From NCBI GenBank assembly GCA_964553775.1, contig CAZKLU010000099.1, positions 1 to 5,226 of the forward strand: DNA of 5,226 nt, given 5' to 3'. The translations under genes were made by a program, and so were the position numbers. Source of the stretch: RUG626 sp964553775 (GTDB lineage Bacteria > Bacillota > Clostridia > Oscillospirales > Oscillospiraceae). Numbering within the stretch: the first letter of the stretch is position 1; every line of letters starts with the position of its first letter. Below the pieces are notes generated by a model. It saw only the letters and a program-made list of their open reading frames with translations, was not told the origin of the DNA and ran no database searches. Below are positions 1 through 5,165 of the stretch, piece by piece.

Positions 1-2
1 CC

Positions 3-1289
3 CTACACCGCTGTAAGCCCCAAAGTCAGTATGCCCTCGTTTTCCTTATATATCGTCTCAAACTGACTGAGCGGCAGCGGAGATATTCCTATCCCAGCCT
101 CTATCGTGTACCCCGGTCGGTTGTAGGTGAGTATGAACCAGTCCTTGTACCCCGCATAGCCCGATTCCGTCGGCGTTAGCTCCACCGTGTACCCACTGAC
201 CGCTGCAAATTTCTGCGCTATCTCAAGAGAGTTCGGCGGCAAATAATCAAGATACTTCCAGTATATTACTCGCCCCTGCGTGTGATACGACAGAGATATT
301 GCAAAATTGTGTACCCGCGTGTAGTTATACACCGCTCGGCTTTCAGGTATTTCCAACGGCGCGGCTCCAACATAATCCCTCGGTGCCGGTGATACATACC
401 CTTGTGCAAACTTTATATCCCGCGCCTCGCTCCAACCGGCAGGGTACTGCAAATTCGGATCTATTCCGATAATATTCGCTTTCCAGCCCGACGGGAACGG
501 TATCGCGGGATAGTCATTCGCTATCTCTGCCGCCCTGTTGTACCGGCTCCCGCTTGTAATCGCTCCCGTAACCAAATCTACTCCGTCAGGATTTACCATC
601 GGCATCATATAGAGCGTGCTGAACCTATACAGACTGTCCGCGCTCTCTCCGAAAATAGTTCCGTCAAAAGCATAGGCAGTCGCGTATCTCTCAAGGTATT
701 TCATCAGCAGAAGCGATGTTATCCACTCGTTGGCGTGGTGCGAGGCGTTGTAAAATACCTGATTCGCGCCGCCTCCCATCTCGATTGTGTAGAGCGTTTT
801 GCCCATCTCACTCGACCCCGCCGTTCCTACACGCAGAAACGGGTACCTCGCCGCAAGCCCCTCAATACAGAGCGACATATACTCGTATGTGAAGCTGATA
901 TTCGTCGCAACTACCTCAAACGGGCGCGGTATGATTAGCTGCGAACCTATGCGTATATTGAACGGGTTCACATCCGAGTTCGCAACCTCTATCTGATGAA
1001 CCGTTACGCCATATCTCTGCGACAGCTTGTAGAACGTGTCTCCGGAACGCACCGTGTGGCGAAAGAAACCCGTGAGCCACGTTTTGAGCGCGTTCCACGT
1101 TCTTGCTCCAACTACTCCATCCGCCGCGAGAGAATTGCGACGCTGAAAGTCAAGTACCGCGTCTTTAGTCCGCTGCCCAAATATGCCGTCAGGCTCCGGC
1201 GATAACGCACCCTCTCTGTTAAGCCCTAACTGCAATAGCTCCACAAATGGTCCCGTGGAGCCGCTTTTTATTGTCGGTAAATCTGCCAT
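3..1289 (-). CDS. PG-binding / LysM / M14 zinc peptidase, probable gamma-D-glutamyl-diaminopimelate endopeptidase
   Basis: Complete 428-residue protein. Residues about 7-68 form a PG_binding_1 domain (DGIFGQRT, then DGVVGART). Residues about 77-121 form a LysM domain (HTVRSGDTFYKLSQRYGV to LIIPRP). From about 130 to the end is an M14 metallopeptidase. Zinc ligands are H185 and E188 (HANEW) and H336 (SYHTQG), and the catalytic glutamate is E397 (TIEAG). NPDGVD (233-238) is also typical. The family cuts the gamma-D-Glu to diamino-acid bond of peptidoglycan stem peptides; B. sphaericus endopeptidase I and B. subtilis YqgT are the closest models I recall. DPNLQYPAGW (277-286) replaces the DLNRNF of classical carboxypeptidases, which fits this subgroup. 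There is no signal peptide, so it probably acts from the cytoplasm of a sporulating cell or after lysis. The ATG start has GGAGGA (1295-1300) just upstream. The exact cleavage specificity is inferred. Confidence 0.9.
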   Translation of the reverse strand: MADLPTIKSGSTGPFVELLQLGLNREGALSPEPDGIFGQRTKDAVLDFQRRNSLAADGVVGARTWNALKTWLTGFFRHTVRSGDTFYKLSQRYGVTVHQIEVANSDVNPFNIRIGSQLIIPRPFEVVATNISFTYEYMSLCIEGLAARYPFLRVGTAGSSEMGKTLYTIEMGGGANQVFYNASHHANEWITSLLLMKYLERYATAYAFDGTIFGESADSLYRFSTLYMMPMVNPDGVDLVTGAITSGSRYNRAAEIANDYPAIPFPSGWKANIIGIDPNLQYPAGWSEARDIKFAQGYVSPAPRDYVGAAPLEIPESRAVYNYTRVHNFAISLSYHTQGRVIYWKYLDYLPPNSLEIAQKFAAVSGYTVELTPTESGYAGYKDWFILTYNRPGYTIEAGIGISPLPLSQFETIYKENEGILTLGLTAV

Positions 1290-1317
1290 ATTATTCCTCC
1301 AAATTATGTTGTCTCTA

Positions 1318-1347
1318 TATTATATGCGTTTGCTGTCGAAAAAAGAC
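1318..1347 (-). promoter_or_regulatory. Candidate promoter for the M14 peptidase gene
   Basis: On the minus strand a TATAAT hexamer lies at 1319-1324, about 30 nt before the ATG. The hexamer at 17-nt spacing (GTCTTT, 1342-1347) is a poor sigma-A -35. The wider string CATATAATA (1318-1326) fits the sporulation sigma-K -10 pattern CATAnnnTA and nearly fits the sigma-E pattern CATACAnT. A mother-cell sporulation promoter is therefore as plausible as a housekeeping one. I could not find a convincing -35 for any of these factors. Confidence 0.35.
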
Positions 1348-1654
1348 CGGAAACTGTTGTGCTTTAAGCCAGAGAATTTTCCGCTTTGTGCTTTCAGAAT
1401 GTTTTTGCACCGCGAACGGAACAGAAAATCTCTGAAATATTCTCAGAAGCGTCAGGCAGCAAAAACCCGCTTTTGTTAAATTCACTGTAATCAGCTGAAT
1501 TTGAAAATTTTTCGTAAGTTATGAAAACCCAGCATTGGTAAAATCGACTTGCGCGGAATAAAAATTGTCAATCCAAATGAGAAATATATTGCATAGCGTA
1601 ACTTGCGCCGATGTGGATATATTAAAGATTGTGTGACTTTTCAAATAAAGCTTT

Positions 1655-1660
1655 GAGGAG
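1655..1660 (+). promoter_or_regulatory. Ribosome binding site selecting a TTG start
   Basis: GAGGAG ends 10 nt before the TTG at 1671. The ATG at 1661 touches this site and is in another frame. The next in-frame ATG (1689) has only AAAGAAAG-type purines before it. The TTG is therefore the best-supported start. Confidence 0.7.
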
Positions 1661-1670
1661 ATGATATATT

Positions 1671-2687
1671 TTGGCAAAAGAAAGAAAGATGACGGCTTTT
1701 TTGCTGTCAGCGGCTTTTTTTATAATGCTTCTTTCGGCAAATCCGATTGCCGCATATGCTGCGGAGTTGCCGGAGGAGCTTGTGCCGATGGGTGAGGCGA
1801 TAGGGATAACGGTTAAAACAGACGGTGTTATTGTTGCGGAGCTTTCGGAGATAGAGACAGGGAATGGTACTGTATCTCCGGCTCGTGACGCCGGTATATT
1901 GCCGGGTGACGTAATAGTAAACGTTGGTGACACTGAAATATCAGGCGTGAATGATCTGACAGCGGCGTTAGACAGATGTGACGGCAACCCCGTTCCTGTC
2001 ACTGTACTGCGTAGCGGCGAGACGCTCAAACTGACTGTAACGCCGTATGTTGACGAGAATCAGAAATTTATGGGTATCTGGATAAAGGATAGTCTCACCG
2101 GTATCGGAACCATGACGTATTACGACCCTGAAACAGGGCGTTACGGCGCGCTCGGACACGCGATAAGCGACAGTGACACAGGACTTATTATTCCAATAGG
2201 AGAGGGTAAAATACTTCATGCTGATGTTACCGGCGTAAGTCCGGGAAAATCGGGTGTTCCTGGGAAACTTGGTGGTGTATTCAGCTTTGAGGATACGATT
2301 GGCAGCATTGAGAAAAACTGTGTTACGGGCATATTCGGTAATATGGACGAGGGATTCAGTTGTGAGGATGTTCAGCCTGTGGAGGTTATGCCGGAGAGTG
2401 AAATAAAGCCGGGTAACGCAACCTTGCTGTCGGCGGCTGACGGAGCGGTCAAGGAATACAGCATTGAGATAACGCGGATATATCAGGAAAACAATGACAA
2501 CAGAAGTATGATGATAAAGATAACAGATGACAGACTGATTGACATTACAGGCGGCATAGTGCAGGGTATGAGCGGCAGCCCGATATTGCAGGACGGCAAG
2601 CTGGTTGGCGCGGTGACGCACGTTCTGATAAATGATCCGCTGAAGGGCTTCGCGGTGTCTATCGAGGATATGTTGGCGGCGGCGTAA
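1671..2687 (+). CDS. spoIVB: SpoIVB-like PDZ / S55 serine peptidase
   Basis: 338 residues from a TTG start. Residues 8-30 are a hydrophobic N-terminal segment ending AAYA-AE, a secretion signal or single membrane anchor. Residues about 40-125 form a PDZ domain (ARDAGILPGDVIVNVGD). The rest is the S55 peptidase domain: H163 in ALGHAISD, S301 in QGMSGSP, and D286, 15 residues before that serine. This agrees with the His236/Asp363/Ser378 spacing I recall for B. subtilis SpoIVB. The C-terminal GAVTHVLINDPLKGF block is also characteristic. In Bacillus, SpoIVB is secreted by the forespore and cleaves SpoIVFA, which releases SpoIVFB to process pro-sigma-K; many clostridia use it differently. It is nearly 90 residues shorter than the B. 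subtilis protein (about 426), with the loss mainly before the PDZ domain. It lacks the usual recN and spo0A neighbours and may be a SpoIVB2-type paralogue. Confidence 0.88.
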   Translation: MAKERKMTAFLLSAAFFIMLLSANPIAAYAAELPEELVPMGEAIGITVKTDGVIVAELSEIETGNGTVSPARDAGILPGDVIVNVGDTEISGVNDLTAALDRCDGNPVPVTVLRSGETLKLTVTPYVDENQKFMGIWIKDSLTGIGTMTYYDPETGRYGALGHAISDSDTGLIIPIGEGKILHADVTGVSPGKSGVPGKLGGVFSFEDTIGSIEKNCVTGIFGNMDEGFSCEDVQPVEVMPESEIKPGNATLLSAADGAVKEYSIEITRIYQENNDNRSMMIKITDDRLIDITGGIVQGMSGSPILQDGKLVGAVTHVLINDPLKGFAVSIEDMLAAA

Positions 2688-2835
2688 CATGAGAATATGC
2701 TTATACTCAAAGGAATTTCAGCTTTGTGGTTTAACGTAGACTTTGGCGTGGTCTGTGGAACCTTAAAATCTTATCCTGCGAGCGGAAAGCATATAGCAAG
2801 TGACAGCTTATATTTCAGCATTTAAAAATATCGGA

Positions 2836-2871
2836 GGAGAGCGGAAGGTGATGAAGCACCGACCGCTCTCC
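2836..2871. terminator. Compound hairpin between convergent genes, possible terminator
   Basis: GGAGAGCGG (2836-2844) pairs perfectly with CCGCTCTCC (2863-2871). Inside, after a 2x2 A/G-rich internal loop, GGTG (2847-2850) pairs with CACC (2857-2860) around the loop ATGAAG. It lies between the 3' ends of the spoIVB-like gene and the Uma2 gene. Neither side has a classical T-run directly after the stem. On the minus strand ATATTTTT follows after several bases, so it could act as a weak bidirectional terminator. Confidence 0.45.
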
Positions 2872-2931
2872 AACTCTGTATTTACGGCAAAATACACCGG
2901 AACAAATCACGCGCCGAGAGTATAAATTGCG

Positions 2932-3504
2932 TTACTCCCCAAACACGAGTGACAAATCAATTTCACAGTCCTCAAGCACGTTCACTTTCAGCTTATCGTT
3001 GGCGTTTCCGAATGCGGCGGCGTTGTAGAAGTTTCCTTCGAGTAAAAAGACATGCACAGTTCCCGCAGGGTCAACTATCCAGTATTCACGCACACCGGCT
3101 TTACAGTAGAGATTGTACTTAATAAACCTGTCGCGCTCTGAATCTGATGGTGAAACTATCTCAATCACCATATCCGGCGCACCCTTTACTCCACGGTTAT
3201 CGAGCTTATCAGGGTCACAGACAACTAAAATATCCGGCTGCACAACACAGTCAACATCCTCCGGTCTGTCGCCGTCACGTTCAAAAAGCCTGACATCAAG
3301 AGGAGCGGCGAACACCTCACACCTCTTGCCACGGAGGTAAAGCTTTAGTTGAAACATTATTTCCGCGCTTATCCGCTGATGCCTTATTGACGGGGATGGC
3401 ATCATATATACATCGCCGTTTATAATTTCCGCTCTTATATTCTCCGGAAAGTCAAGAAGATCCTCGTATGTGTAATAGTCGAATTTTTCAGCCGGTAATC
3501 CCAT
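2932..3504 (-). CDS. Uma2 family (DUF820) PD-(D/E)XK nuclease-fold protein
   Basis: 190 residues from the ATG at 3504; the usual length for this family is about 180-200. Family hallmarks are in order: EIINGDVYMMPSPS (26-39) with the following H42, VVQPDILVV (87-95) with D91, PDMVIEIVSPS (110-120) with E115, then the D125/K129 region and the GVREYWIVDP block (137-146). D91, E115 and K129 are the likely PD-(D/E)XK active-site residues, so the fold core looks intact. Uma2 proteins are called putative endonucleases by structural similarity to restriction enzymes. They occur in many copies in some bacteria, and their biological role is unsettled. The gene is single, with no methyltransferase or antitoxin partner beside it, and has its own strong promoter. 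An in-frame GTG at 3513 is part of the Shine-Dalgarno sequence and is not used as the start here. Confidence 0.88.
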   Translation of the reverse strand: MGLPAEKFDYYTYEDLLDFPENIRAEIINGDVYMMPSPSIRHQRISAEIMFQLKLYLRGKRCEVFAAPLDVRLFERDGDRPEDVDCVVQPDILVVCDPDKLDNRGVKGAPDMVIEIVSPSDSERDRFIKYNLYCKAGVREYWIVDPAGTVHVFLLEGNFYNAAAFGNANDKLKVNVLEDCEIDLSLVFGE

Positions 3505-3512
3505 CAAAAACA

Positions 3513-3518
3513 CCTCCT
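3513..3518 (-). promoter_or_regulatory. Ribosome binding site of the Uma2 gene
   Basis: AGGAGG on the minus strand, 8 nt before the ATG at 3504. It is a full match to the anti-Shine-Dalgarno consensus and rules out the overlapping GTG as start. Confidence 0.85.
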
Positions 3519-3538
3519 GTAATGATTTTTATATTAGT

Positions 3539-3567
3539 ATTATATACTATATGTATTCCGCTGTCAA
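3539..3567 (-). promoter_or_regulatory. Consensus sigma-A promoter of the Uma2 gene
   Basis: TTGACA (3562-3567) and TATAAT (3539-3544) on the minus strand are separated by exactly 17 nt, a perfect housekeeping promoter. Transcription should start near 3532 and give a leader of about 28 nt that holds the AGGAGG site. No operator-like palindrome overlaps the core, so strong constitutive expression is the simplest reading. Confidence 0.85.
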
Positions 3568-3568
3568 G

Positions 3569-3602
3569 CGTGTAAAAATAAGCGTTTTTCCGCCATTACA
3601 CG
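3569..3602 (-). terminator. Inverted repeat after the CHR operon, possible terminator
   Basis: CGTGTAA (3569-3575) and TTACACG (3596-3602) form a 7-bp inverted repeat around 20 nt. Inside it, on the minus strand, GCGGAAAAACGC is followed by TTATTTTT. It lies about 45 nt after the stop of the second CHR gene and just upstream of the Uma2 -35 box. It may end transcription from the CHR genes before the Uma2 promoter. The inner stem is only 3 bp, so the call is weak. Confidence 0.3.
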
Positions 3603-3645
3603 GAAGCTGGCATCAAACACGGGAACTTGCGAAGCGGGGAACAAA

Positions 3646-4188
3646 TCACAATCCAAACACACCATACCCTATCGCGCCGAGTGCGCCGGAGATGAGCAGC
3701 ACCACGGGAACAGACATCTTTCGCCGAGTCAGAAGCAGGAACATCAGTACCCCAATACCAATGGCGAAGAAATCAATAGATCCCTCGTGCATGAAATTAT
3801 CCTCAGCAAGCGTGATTATAACCGCAATTATCATTGCGGTACACACGGGTTTCAGAACACGGAGTATGCCTGTCATGAGCGTACTCTTTTTAAATTTGTG
3901 GAACAGTATAGCTGCCACAAGTGTCAGAGTGAGCGTTGGCATCAGCACTCCGGCAACAGCCGCAAGACCTCCGAAAAATCCCGCTGTTCTCGTTCCCGCA
4001 AACGTGGCGCAGTTTAGTCCCAACGGACCCGGCGTTGATTCGGCTATTGCGATCAGATTTGACAGGTCATCGCTTGTCATCCAGTTATGAGCACTCATCT
4101 CCTCGGTTATGAGCGGCACCATGCTCATTCCGCCGAAGCTCGTAAAACCGATTTTTACAAATGACCAGAAAAGTTCAAGAAGTTCCAT
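3646..4188 (-). CDS. CHR-family (chromate transporter) half-size subunit, second gene of pair
   Basis: 180 residues, the size of a single-domain CHR protein. The N-terminal motif is FVKIGFTSFGGMSM (10-23). The second family motif, STPGPLGLNCATFAG (51-65), keeps the canonical PGP. Hydrophobic stretches at about 68-97, 107-128, 139-154 and 158-178 predict a polytopic membrane protein. Half-size CHR proteins normally work as paired N-type and C-type subunits, as in B. subtilis YwrA/YwrB, and form an inner-membrane anion transporter; characterised members move chromate. The ATG at 4188 is chosen because TGGAG lies just upstream with 7-nt spacing and the conserved domain begins at residue 6. An 18-residue upstream extension adds no homology-like sequence. 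The gene overlaps the end of the preceding CHR gene by 14 nt, which suggests translational coupling. The real substrate is not shown by the sequence. Confidence 0.87.
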   Translation of the reverse strand: MELLELFWSFVKIGFTSFGGMSMVPLITEEMSAHNWMTSDDLSNLIAIAESTPGPLGLNCATFAGTRTAGFFGGLAAVAGVLMPTLTLTLVAAILFHKFKKSTLMTGILRVLKPVCTAMIIAVIITLAEDNFMHEGSIDFFAIGIGVLMFLLLTRRKMSVPVVLLISGALGAIGYGVFGL

Positions 4189-4738
4189 GTTTTTTCTCCA
4201 CCCACATCCATATAAAAGCTGCTGCCGCGCCCATAAGTACAAGCGTGATATTGCTTACTCCGGCGAATACAATAAGCAGAAACGCCGCCGCGCAGATAAA
4301 CACACCGGTCTTTTCGCGAAACGCCTCCCGCGCCAATGTCACCGCTGAACTTGCGACTATTGGAACAACGGCGGCTCTCACTCCGCGAAGAACGCACGAC
4401 ACCCAGAAGTTGTCCTTAAAAAGCTCGTAGAATTTAGTAACAACGGTGATAATAGCGACTGACGGCACCGTAATACCGAGAACCGCGGCGATACCGCCAA
4501 CCGCGCCCGCAATCTGAACGCCGAAAAGCATACTTATGTTTGTTATCATTATACCGGGGAGAGATTTTCCGGCGGCTGTGAGGTCAAGAAGGTCACTTTT
4601 GGTAATCCACTTGCGTTTGTCAATGAACTCGCGTTCCATCTGGGCTAATATGCTCCAGCCGCCTCCAAAAGTGAAGCAGCCGATTTTGGCAAAGTACAGA
4701 AAAATGAGTCCGGCTTTTTTGAGTCTTTCTTTAGTCAA
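4175..4738 (-). CDS. CHR-family (chromate transporter) half-size subunit, first gene of pair
   Basis: 187 residues from a TTG start. The N-terminal motif is YFAKIGCFTFGGGWSIL (15-31), followed by an acidic/basic stretch (QMEREFIDKRKW) typical of the family. At the second motif it reads KSLPGIMITNISMLFG (58-73), so PGI replaces the canonical PGP. Hydrophobic segments lie at about 81-104, 112-137 and 145-178. With the overlapping downstream gene it should build a two-subunit transporter in the inner membrane. The TTG at 4738 is preferred because AAGGAG (4748-4753) sits 9 nt upstream and the protein then begins with the basic TKERLKK typical of CHR N-termini. The frame stays open to 5065, but that upstream part translates the leader repeats and shows no family similarity. 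The PGI variant is one I recall from other clostridial CHR pairs; whether it transports chromate is unknown. Confidence 0.87.
   Translation of the reverse strand: MTKERLKKAGLIFLYFAKIGCFTFGGGWSILAQMEREFIDKRKWITKSDLLDLTAAGKSLPGIMITNISMLFGVQIAGAVGGIAAVLGITVPSVAIITVVTKFYELFKDNFWVSCVLRGVRAAVVPIVASSAVTLAREAFREKTGVFICAAAFLLIVFAGVSNITLVLMGAAAAFIWMWVEKKHGTS
4196..4199 (-). promoter_or_regulatory. Ribosome binding site of the second CHR gene
   Basis: GGAG on the minus strand, 7 nt before the ATG at 4188 and embedded in the last codons of the upstream CHR gene. It supports the 14-nt overlap arrangement over the longer upstream start. Confidence 0.65.
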
Positions 4739-4747
4739 ATTGATTAT

Positions 4748-4753
4748 CTCCTT
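4748..4753 (-). promoter_or_regulatory. Ribosome binding site selecting a TTG start for the first CHR gene
   Basis: AAGGAG on the minus strand is 9 nt before the TTG at 4738. The in-frame ATGs further upstream at 4768, 4774 and 4786 have no purine-rich site at a usable distance. This decides the TTG start. Confidence 0.75.
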
Positions 4754-4763
4754 TTTTGCAAAT

Positions 4764-4793
4764 ATCATAAGCATACCGACAGGCATATTGAAA
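4764..4793 (-). promoter_or_regulatory. Weak proximal promoter candidate for the CHR pair
   Basis: TTTCAA (4788-4793) and TATGAT (4764-4769) are separated by 18 nt on the minus strand. The -10 matches consensus at 5 of 6 positions but the -35 at only 3. If used, it would bypass most of the leader and its repeats. It is less convincing than the distal promoter at 4953-4981. Confidence 0.3.
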
Positions 4794-4810
4794 TTCGAGC
4801 AAAAATTTTC

Positions 4811-4831
4811 CGGATATTGCCCAATATTCCG
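4811..4831. repeat. Inverted repeat in the CHR leader, possible operator or RNA hairpin
   Basis: ATATTG (4814-4819), CC, CAATAT (4822-4827), flanked by CGG on the left and TCCG on the right. The arms match over 9 positions with one single-base bulge. As DNA it has the size and symmetry of a repressor operator just upstream of the weak proximal promoter. In the minus-strand RNA it would fold as a small hairpin followed shortly by AAAATTTTT, a weak attenuator-like layout. Confidence 0.4.
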
Positions 4832-4871
4832 CAAATTCAAAGTGAAAACAAGATAGAGATGAAAACGCGGC

Positions 4872-4917
4872 GCGGTTCCGCAGAGATAAAATAGCGTTGC
4901 GGTTCCGCAGTGATAAA
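4872..4917. repeat. Two 19-bp direct repeats with GCGGTTCCGC cores
   Basis: Copies at 4872-4890 and 4899-4917 read GCGGTTCCGCAG(A/T)GATAAA, differ at one base and are 27 bp apart. Each starts with a near-palindrome (GCGG-TT-CCGC). They lie between the likely distal promoter and the coding start of the first CHR gene, so they are either tandem protein-binding sites or paired elements in the transcribed leader. Confidence 0.7.
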
Positions 4918-4952
4918 GAAAAGTGATGAAGAATGTTTGGCGGCATAGGATA

Positions 4953-4981
4953 ATTATACACGCAGAGTTGAGAATTTGCAA
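4953..4981 (-). promoter_or_regulatory. Sigma-A promoter for the CHR pair, with long leader
   Basis: TTGCAA (4976-4981) and TATAAT (4953-4958) are 17 nt apart on the minus strand, a near-consensus housekeeping promoter. Transcription should begin near 4946, leaving an untranslated leader of roughly 200 nt before the TTG at 4738. The leader includes the 19-bp direct repeats and the inverted repeat at 4811-4831. I do not recognise it as a known riboswitch. Confidence 0.65.
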
Positions 4982-5000
4982 GAGGGTATTTGCGAAATGG

Positions 5001-5165
5001 GGGGTGCTTGCGGGAACCGCAAGCGGGTTGTCAGCCGATAGGCTGACGGGTGCCGTGTGAAACACGGCGGGTTGCTTGCGGGAACCGCAAGCCTGTTGTC
5101 AGCCGGTAGGCTGACGGGATTTACTTTCTCCTTTTCCCCATTGCATAGGGAAAAGGAGAAAGTAA
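5001..5165. repeat. Array of six consecutive hairpins with GGGTT-like linkers
   Basis: Six perfect stems follow one another: A 5006-5024 (8 bp, loop GAA), B 5030-5047 (7 bp, loop GATA), C 5052-5068 (7 bp, loop GAA), D 5074-5092 (identical to A), E 5098-5115 (same stem as B, loop GGTA) and F 5121-5165 (18 bp, 9-nt loop). The single-stranded linkers before A to F are GGGGT, GGGTT, GGGT, GGGTT, CTGTT and GGGAT. A+B and D+E form a direct repeat of 45 bp at a 68-bp period, with 3 differences. No coding frame with a ribosome binding site is present. The layout suggests a mobile palindromic (REP/MITE-like) intergenic element or a structured RNA; I do not know a named family for it. Confidence 0.75.
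5121..5165. repeat. Perfect 18-bp inverted repeat (hairpin F)
   Basis: TTACTTTCTCCTTTTCCC (5121-5138) is exactly complementary to 5148-5165, around the loop CATTGCATA (5139-5147). It closes the hairpin array. No T-run follows on the plus strand. The stem is a pyrimidine arm facing a purine arm, unlike the mixed GC-rich stems before it. It could be the end of a mobile element or a protected RNA 3' end. Confidence 0.7.

Larger units (their letters stand above)
1290..1670. other. Divergent intergenic region
   Basis: This 381-nt stretch separates two divergently transcribed genes. It contains the leader and candidate promoter of the M14 gene at its left end and the ribosome binding site of the spoIVB-like gene at its right end. 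Between about 1350 and 1650 it is AT-rich. I see no good coding frame with a ribosome binding site, no strong hairpin and no convincing sigma-A or sigma-G promoter for the plus-strand gene. Confidence 0.6.

Noticed and set aside
1591..1626. A sigma-G/F promoter for the spoIVB-like gene, starting from GCATA at 1591-1595.
   Set aside because: At the required 17-18 nt spacing the -10 sequence does not match; the nearest similar string lies several bases too far downstream.
1622..2690. Long minus-strand open frames opposite the spoIVB-like gene (1622-2029 and 1968-2690).
   Set aside because: They lie antisense to a gene with clear PDZ and S55 motifs, show no recognisable domain and have no good ribosome binding site.
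2689..2739. A 16-codon ATG frame right after the spoIVB-like gene.
   Set aside because: It has no ribosome binding site and no recognisable content.
3505..3513. GTG at 3513 as the Uma2 start.
   Set aside because: The GTG overlaps the AGGAGG ribosome binding site itself; the ATG at 3504 has ideal spacing.
4739..4946. A known riboswitch (NiCo, yybP-ykoY or fluoride class) in the CHR leader.
   Set aside because: I could not find the conserved core sequences of these classes; only unassigned repeats are visible.
4731..4961. A 76-codon minus-strand frame in the CHR leader.
   Set aside because: Its first codon overlaps the -10 box and no ribosome binding site precedes its later ATG. It translates the direct repeats and looks like chance.
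4739..5065. Upstream extension of the first CHR gene to a start near 5065.
   Set aside because: The extra residues translate the hairpins and leader repeats, cross the TATAAT promoter, and lack family similarity; the AAGGAG-TTG start at 4738 is better.
5006..5118. CRISPR array interpretation of the repeats.
   Set aside because: There are only two copies of a 45-bp block, the intervening sequence is itself a perfect hairpin, and no cas genes are present.
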